Below are positions 14,322-17,679 of a stretch of 17,679 nt of DNA, piece after piece. Origin of the DNA: JAWXCH01 sp034440595. GTDB lineage: Bacteria > Planctomycetota > Planctomycetia > Pirellulales > JALHPA01. Both the position numbers and the translations under genes were made by a program. Where the stretch lies: contig JAWXCH010000266.1 of NCBI GenBank assembly GCA_034440595.1, forward strand, positions 1 to 17,679. Reading direction: 5' to 3'. Position 1 is the first letter of the stretch, and every line of letters starts with the position of its first letter. The notes under the pieces were generated by a model. The model was not told where the DNA came from. It saw only the letters and a program-made list of their open reading frames with translations, and did not search any database.

Positions 14322-14398
14322 GTGTGCCACTGGCTTTGCCAGTGCTGTAAGGATGCGGCGTTTTCAAGCGGTTCGCACTGGCAAAGCCAGTGGCACAC
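14322..14398. repeat. Perfect 24-bp inverted repeat pair flanking 29 bp
   Basis: The 24 bp at 14322-14345 (GTGTGCCACTGGC... ending GCCAGTGC) are the exact reverse complement of 14375-14398. Each arm is also a hairpin on its own (CACTGGC with GCCAGTG). The 29 bp between include GCGTTTTCAAGCGGTTC (14358-14374), whose reverse complement recurs at 15122-15138 beside another arm copy. The whole has the shape of a small mobile hairpin element. Confidence 0.85.
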
Positions 14399-14722
14399 AC
14401 TTTCTTTCACTCCGCCATGCGCTTCGGCTCAAGTTGTTGCAACAGGAAGTCGACAATGTATGCCATGCGAGATTCAATCGCATAAATAGTTCGCGAAATT
14501 GAAAACTCGTCTTGACGCGAACCCTATAAAATTGCTTCAATGCGCGCTCGTGCAGTGGAGGTCGTGTGTCAGGCGGTCAAATTGAGTGCCACTCCTGACG
14601 CCAAGTAGTGAACGGTCGGGCCAGTTTCGCGGCAAAAAACCGCGTTCCAGGATTCCGGTGGCCCGCTGAATCTCACCGCACGAGACAACGATCAGCTACC
14701 AAACTTGCGACCTTCCTCGCCA
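14399..14722. other. Long non-coding spacer upstream of the histone-like gene, with stem-loops
   Basis: No supported protein gene. TATAAAAT at 14525-14532 could be a -10 element, though the -35 is poor. Inverted repeats follow: GTCAGG 14568-14573 with CCTGAC 14594-14599, and a nested pair CGGGCCA 14617-14623 with TGGCCCG 14659-14665 enclosing CGCGG 14628-14632 with CCGCG 14640-14644 around an A-rich loop. If transcription starts near 14537, these would form a structured 5' leader. Confidence 0.4.
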
Positions 14723-14750
14723 ATGAGTGCCCCGAGGAGGTCGAATTTTA

Positions 14751-14915
14751 ATGGGCGCTCAGTTAATGGAGTGTATTAAGATGGCAACCAAGAAGGCCGC
14801 CCCTAAGACCGCAAAGACACCAGCTAAGGCCCCAGCAGCAAAGGCGATCGCCAAGCGATCGACCAAGACAGCCGGCGCCAAGAAGCCAATGAAGACTGCG
14901 GCAAAGAAGAAGTAA
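14751..14915 (+). CDS. Lys/Ala-rich histone H1-like mini-protein
   Basis: A very small basic protein. The core MATKKAAPKTAKTPAKAP...KKPMKTAAKKK consists almost wholly of Lys, Ala, Thr and Pro, like the C-terminal tail of histone H1 and the small nucleoid proteins found in planctomycetes, so DNA binding is expected. Two starts compete. ATG 14751 (54 aa) has a near-perfect ribosome site, GAGGAGGT, 9 bases upstream; ATG 14781 (44 aa) gives the clean Lys/Ala protein and has only GGAG 10 bases before it. The strong site favours 14751, but an overlapping 18-codon frame (14723-14779) ends one base before 14781, so coupling to 14781 is possible. A strong terminator at 15007-15037 follows. No operon partner is seen. 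Confidence 0.7.
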   Translation: MGAQLMECIKMATKKAAPKTAKTPAKAPAAKAIAKRSTKTAGAKKPMKTAAKKK

Positions 14916-15006
14916 GGCGGCCGCGCGTCGCAAAACGCTGGCATGCTAGCAGCAACCTGCTGTCAGTCGCCAGTGACACCGACGCACTTCAATAATACGA
15001 CGAGAA

Positions 15007-15037
15007 AGGCCGACCGAAACGTCGGCCTATTTTTTTT
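15007..15037 (+). terminator. Rho-independent terminator of the histone-like gene
   Basis: AGGCCGAC 15007-15014 pairs perfectly with GTCGGCCT 15021-15028 around the loop CGAAAC, followed by A and eight T residues (15030-15037). It is a strong plus-strand terminator about 90 bp after the mini-gene stop. Confidence 0.92.
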
Positions 15038-15076
15038 GCGCTGAGGCGAATTTTGCTAGCACACCAGGCAGGCTGG

Positions 15077-15096
15077 ATTCCCGCCTTCGCGGGAAT
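15077..15096. repeat. ATTCCCGC-CTTC-GCGGGAAT hairpin repeat
   Basis: An 8-bp perfect stem with a four-base loop, inside the wider context CTGGATTCCCGC...GGGAATGACGG. This is the widespread intergenic repeat whose minus-strand translation reads VIPAKAGIQ in many bacterial genomes; here that false peptide is visible in the minus frame. Confidence 0.85.
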
Positions 15097-15121
15097 GACG
15101 GGGACCGGATTTGTCGCGATC

Positions 15122-15174
15122 GAACCGCTTGAAAACGCAACGTCTTCCAAGCACTGGCAGAGCCTGTGGCACAC
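15122..15174 (-). repeat. Further copy of the GTGTGCCAC hairpin element with its flank
   Basis: GAACCGCTTGAAAACGC (15122-15138) matches the reverse complement of 14358-14374, and GCACTGGC...GTGGCACAC (15151-15174) matches the arm at 14375-14398 with two or three changes. The order and spacing agree with one side of the 14322-14398 element, so this is a diverged copy about 0.8 kb away. Confidence 0.75.
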
Positions 15175-15205
15175 AGGTGGCACACAGTACGGCCTCACAA
15201 ATGCA

Positions 15206-17536
15206 CTAATCCGCCGGGGATTCCCCCAGAATCTTCCGATAAACCTCACGGGCCTTTTCATACCCTGCCTGGGCTGCATCACGCTCCGTCGGGCGAAGAA
15301 TCCCCATCTTGGATTTCCAGCAGACATCGACCGCATCCAGGCACCACTGCGCACTGCGGCGGCTGGCACGGATCGGCTTGCCATCCACCTCAACAAAGAA
15401 CGGGTTGGTATGCGCCGCAGCAAAAACACGGACCGCCAACCAGCAGGACTCCTTGGGCACGTAGTCAAACTTCACTTCGCTAATCGTTCCATCCGCCGGA
15501 ACTTCGACCGTTTCGACCGACTTACCGTTGACGATTAGCTCGACCGGCACGCGATTGCTCTCCCCGATTCGCGCACGTTCGATGTGCCAATAGGGGCCTT
15601 GCTCGAGCGTACGGCCTTTGATTTCCTTGTTCGGTTTGCTTGCTAGCAGTCCAAGAAATTGCACCTTTGCCGTCAGCTTCTCTCCGGCCTTGATACTAAG
15701 TCGGCTCGGTTTGCCACCCGGCAAGCTTTCGCCCACTCCCAGATTGTTCACCGTAAAGTCAAACAGGTGCGTCCGGCCTTCGCTGGCGTAACTCCGGCCA
15801 TCCTTGATTCCCTGCACCCAGTTGTCAAAATCGAGCGGCTTGTCCTTGGGCATTTTCACGTATGAACGGCATAGCCCGACCCGCTCGTCATAGGCACAGG
15901 GAAAATCGGTCTCCGCACTGATGCGTGTGTCAAACCCGCAGTTCAGCGTGTGATACCAAATGCTCAATTCCCAGACGATGGGCGTGTTCACGGCAGAAAT
16001 AAAATCGACCGCATCGTGCGCGACATCGACGATGTACTCGTTCGCCCCAATCCCGTCGAACCTTGGCACGGTATAGCTCGGCAGGGTCGTCTCGGGGACT
16101 TGCAGCCCGTGACCACTGTGAGCAAAACCGACCACGGCACCTTGTTTCTTGGCCCATTGCAGAATCGGCAGATCCCAAGTCGGCCACTCTTCGATTGTTT
16201 TGGCACCCGGGTAATCATCCTCGGTCAGCCGCAACAGACACAGGTGCCCTGCATAAGAACTGGGAAAACCCGAGACTTCCACATCGTACCGCATCACATA
16301 ACTGGACTTAGATAACGGGTGGACCTGCCCGTCAAAGAACTCCTTTTGAGCGTACCAACACGGCCCCCAGGATAGGACGCAGCCGATGTTCAGGTCCTCC
16401 CCCAGTATATGCCGCATCATCGATTCTGGCGTCACGCCTTTCGTCGGTGATTCATAGTGCGCACACCCGGCACCGTGAATGTGGTGGTCGCCCGAGTACC
16501 AGCCCTGCTTGGCCAGGTGCGCCCAGCGTTCCAGGCGGAACGATTCTTTCTGCTTTTTCTCGGTGCCGACAATGACTTTACGTTTTAGGATTCGATACTC
16601 TGGCCCGCGTGCGTACTCGAACTCATACTCGCCAGGGGGGAGAGTTACACTCTCGCCGCTGTGGCGATAGATCTGATCGTGGAAGAAGAAGTCCGGCTCC
16701 AACCGGCGTGTCCTGGCCGGATAAATTCGCCGGTGCTGGTCTCGAATCACAAACTGGCCGGTGGTCGGTTGACCGTCAAAATCCAAAACTTCCAGTGTCA
16801 CCTCCACGGCCGGGCGGCAGTTGAACGCTATACTCGCTTCGCTCTTCCGCATGGGATCTTCTTCCGGCTTGCCAAGATCAAAGCTGAATGAAGCTTTGCG
16901 CTCGCCAGCATCTCGGCTGAACACTTCTAGGATCCGGTATTCTAGGTTCAGCCCCGACAGTTTTTGCATCAGCGGCTGATTGTTGTAGAATTTGACCTCC
17001 ATCCAGCGTTTAGCAATCTGGTCCGCGTCGATGTCAACCTTGGGATCAGAACTGCCGCTGGATTGCTTGAAGACGGGCGCACTGTCTGGACTGCGCACCC
17101 GCATTTGTTCAGTCGCACCGGCCTGGTTATTCACTTTGACCAGAAACACAGTCCATCCTTGCTGCACCAGCTCGGGTTTGGCGGTACCAGCGGTTGCCAC
17201 CACGTGGCCATCTGCATTGAATTGCACGCCCGCAATACAGAGCGGATCCAGCACCGCCTGAATTGCCAGCACCTGCTCGGCATCGTCCTCAATCTCCAGC
17301 GCTTTCTTTAGCGCCTGATTCTGCTCCTTGGTAAGCGGCGCACCAAGAAACCGCAGGGCATTCCGAACTCGCTTGACTTGCGCGACCAGCGGTTGGGCCT
17401 CGACCTTGTCCACGATCGCTAGCGCCGGCTTGGACTTGTCGTCGGCCGTAAGAGTCCATTCAGAACTCGATATCGCCACCATTGCGATAGCAGCGAGCAG
17501 GAGAATTCGTTTGACCGAAGGGAGCATACTTTTCAT
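15206..17536 (-). CDS. Secreted CehA/McbA-like PHP-type metallohydrolase
   Basis: 776 residues from ATG 17536. The start is set there because AGGA lies about 10 bases upstream and it gives a clean signal peptide (MKSMLPSVKRILLLAAIAMV, cut near residue 31); the frame is open 11 codons further. A helical N-terminal part is followed by a beta-rich region (VEVTLEVLDFDGQPTTGQF, LPPGEYEFEYARGPEY). The PHP-like catalytic domain follows, with YSGDHHIHGAG (DHHIH 350-354) as first metal motif, then GFAHSGHG (near 472-477), IVDVAHDAVDF and CAYDERVGLCRSYV. The C-terminus has a GRSYASEGRTHLFDFTVN segment, usual in CehA/McbA proteins. The known relatives are carbaryl hydrolases, but the substrate here is unknown. 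It is probably monocistronic and exported. Confidence 0.88.
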   Translation of the reverse strand: MKSMLPSVKRILLLAAIAMVAISSSEWTLTADDKSKPALAIVDKVEAQPLVAQVKRVRNALRFLGAPLTKEQNQALKKALEIEDDAEQVLAIQAVLDPLCIAGVQFNADGHVVATAGTAKPELVQQGWTVFLVKVNNQAGATEQMRVRSPDSAPVFKQSSGSSDPKVDIDADQIAKRWMEVKFYNNQPLMQKLSGLNLEYRILEVFSRDAGERKASFSFDLGKPEEDPMRKSEASIAFNCRPAVEVTLEVLDFDGQPTTGQFVIRDQHRRIYPARTRRLEPDFFFHDQIYRHSGESVTLPPGEYEFEYARGPEYRILKRKVIVGTEKKQKESFRLERWAHLAKQGWYSGDHHIHGAGCAHYESPTKGVTPESMMRHILGEDLNIGCVLSWGPCWYAQKEFFDGQVHPLSKSSYVMRYDVEVSGFPSSYAGHLCLLRLTEDDYPGAKTIEEWPTWDLPILQWAKKQGAVVGFAHSGHGLQVPETTLPSYTVPRFDGIGANEYIVDVAHDAVDFISAVNTPIVWELSIWYHTLNCGFDTRISAETDFPCAYDERVGLCRSYVKMPKDKPLDFDNWVQGIKDGRSYASEGRTHLFDFTVNNLGVGESLPGGKPSRLSIKAGEKLTAKVQFLGLLASKPNKEIKGRTLEQGPYWHIERARIGESNRVPVELIVNGKSVETVEVPADGTISEVKFDYVPKESCWLAVRVFAAAHTNPFFVEVDGKPIRASRRSAQWCLDAVDVCWKSKMGILRPTERDAAQAGYEKAREVYRKILGESPAD

Positions 17537-17630
17537 GGAAGCAAATCCTGGAGGCGATATAACTGGCAACCGCTGTTATTACTGGACTTTTGCAATTTGA
17601 CGAATCAAGGTCACTTTGTGTTTTTGGTCA

Positions 17631-17661
17631 GCTAGCAAGTACTAAATGTGGTATTGCTAGC
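17631..17661. repeat. Inverted repeat GCTAGCAA / TTGCTAGC
   Basis: GCTAGCAA 17631-17638 and TTGCTAGC 17654-17661 form an 8-bp perfect inverted repeat with a 15-base loop, about 95 bp upstream of the secreted metallohydrolase start. Its position would suit an operator or a boundary hairpin; only the sequence symmetry is seen. Confidence 0.5.
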
Positions 17662-17679
17662 ATTGGCGGCAGTGGAAGA

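Noticed and set aside
13294..14400. Long minus-strand frame of 368 codons
   Set aside because: It is antisense to rarA, which has every family motif; the frame has no recognisable domain and arises from GC-rich codon bias.
14512..14530. TTGACG followed by TATAAA considered as a -35/-10 pair
   Set aside because: The two hexamers are only 7 bases apart, too close for a sigma70 promoter; only the -10-like element is kept as a weak candidate.
14989..15468. Minus-strand frame containing VIPAKAGIQ
   Set aside because: The peptide is the known false translation of an intergenic repeat, and the frame overlaps the end of the metallohydrolase gene.

Overview
The window most resembles chromosomal DNA of a planctomycete, probably of the Pirellulales/Rhodopirellula type. 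The grounds are a PEP-CTERM anchored RCC1 protein, a tiny Lys/Ala-rich histone-H1-like protein, Tat- and Sec-exported metallohydrolases, Gly/Trp/Tyr-rich secreted-type proteins, many dispersed hairpin repeats between genes, and a REP-associated tyrosine transposase sitting among its repeats. The taxonomic call is inference from gene content. No rRNA, tRNA or CRISPR array was seen.

Layout. 1-454: the end of a Gly-Trp/Tyr-rich protein cut by the window edge, followed by a three-stem hairpin repeat (480-545). 681-995: a small secreted protein, convergent with an HdeD-type membrane protein (1089-1676, minus), with a terminator between them. 1677-2243 and 2496-3003 are repeat-rich spacers around a short conserved-looking protein (2244-2495). 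3004-4011 (minus) is a Tat-exported calcineurin-like phosphoesterase, divergent from a DUF202 membrane protein (4191-4589). 4725-5421 holds a Y1 (IS200-like/RAYT) transposase between inverted REP-type units; a second inverted REP pair lies at 2615-2843. 5536-6762 (minus) is the seven-blade RCC1/PEP-CTERM protein with an exact 150-bp internal period. 6972-8105 is a radical SAM protein with a good sigma70-type promoter; 8208-8657 is a VOC/glyoxalase-fold protein.

8690-12735 (minus) is a two-gene unit: a full-length MmeI-like single-chain restriction-modification enzyme (nuclease, methyltransferase and target recognition in one polypeptide), and, 2 bp downstream, a GT1/UGT-type glycosyltransferase. 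Divergent from it is rarA (12958-14283), the replication-associated recombination ATPase. After a spacer with a perfect 24-bp inverted repeat and nested stem-loops comes the histone-like mini-gene (14751-14915) with its own terminator, a second cluster of dispersed repeats, and a large secreted CehA/McbA-like PHP metallohydrolase (15206-17536, minus).

Most genes look like independent units; the clear linkage is the R-M/glycosyltransferase pair. The most unusual content is the dense and layered intergenic repeat system: several hairpin families, two inverted REP pairs, excess GCTAGC palindromes, and a 24-bp perfect palindrome inside a signal-peptide coding region.
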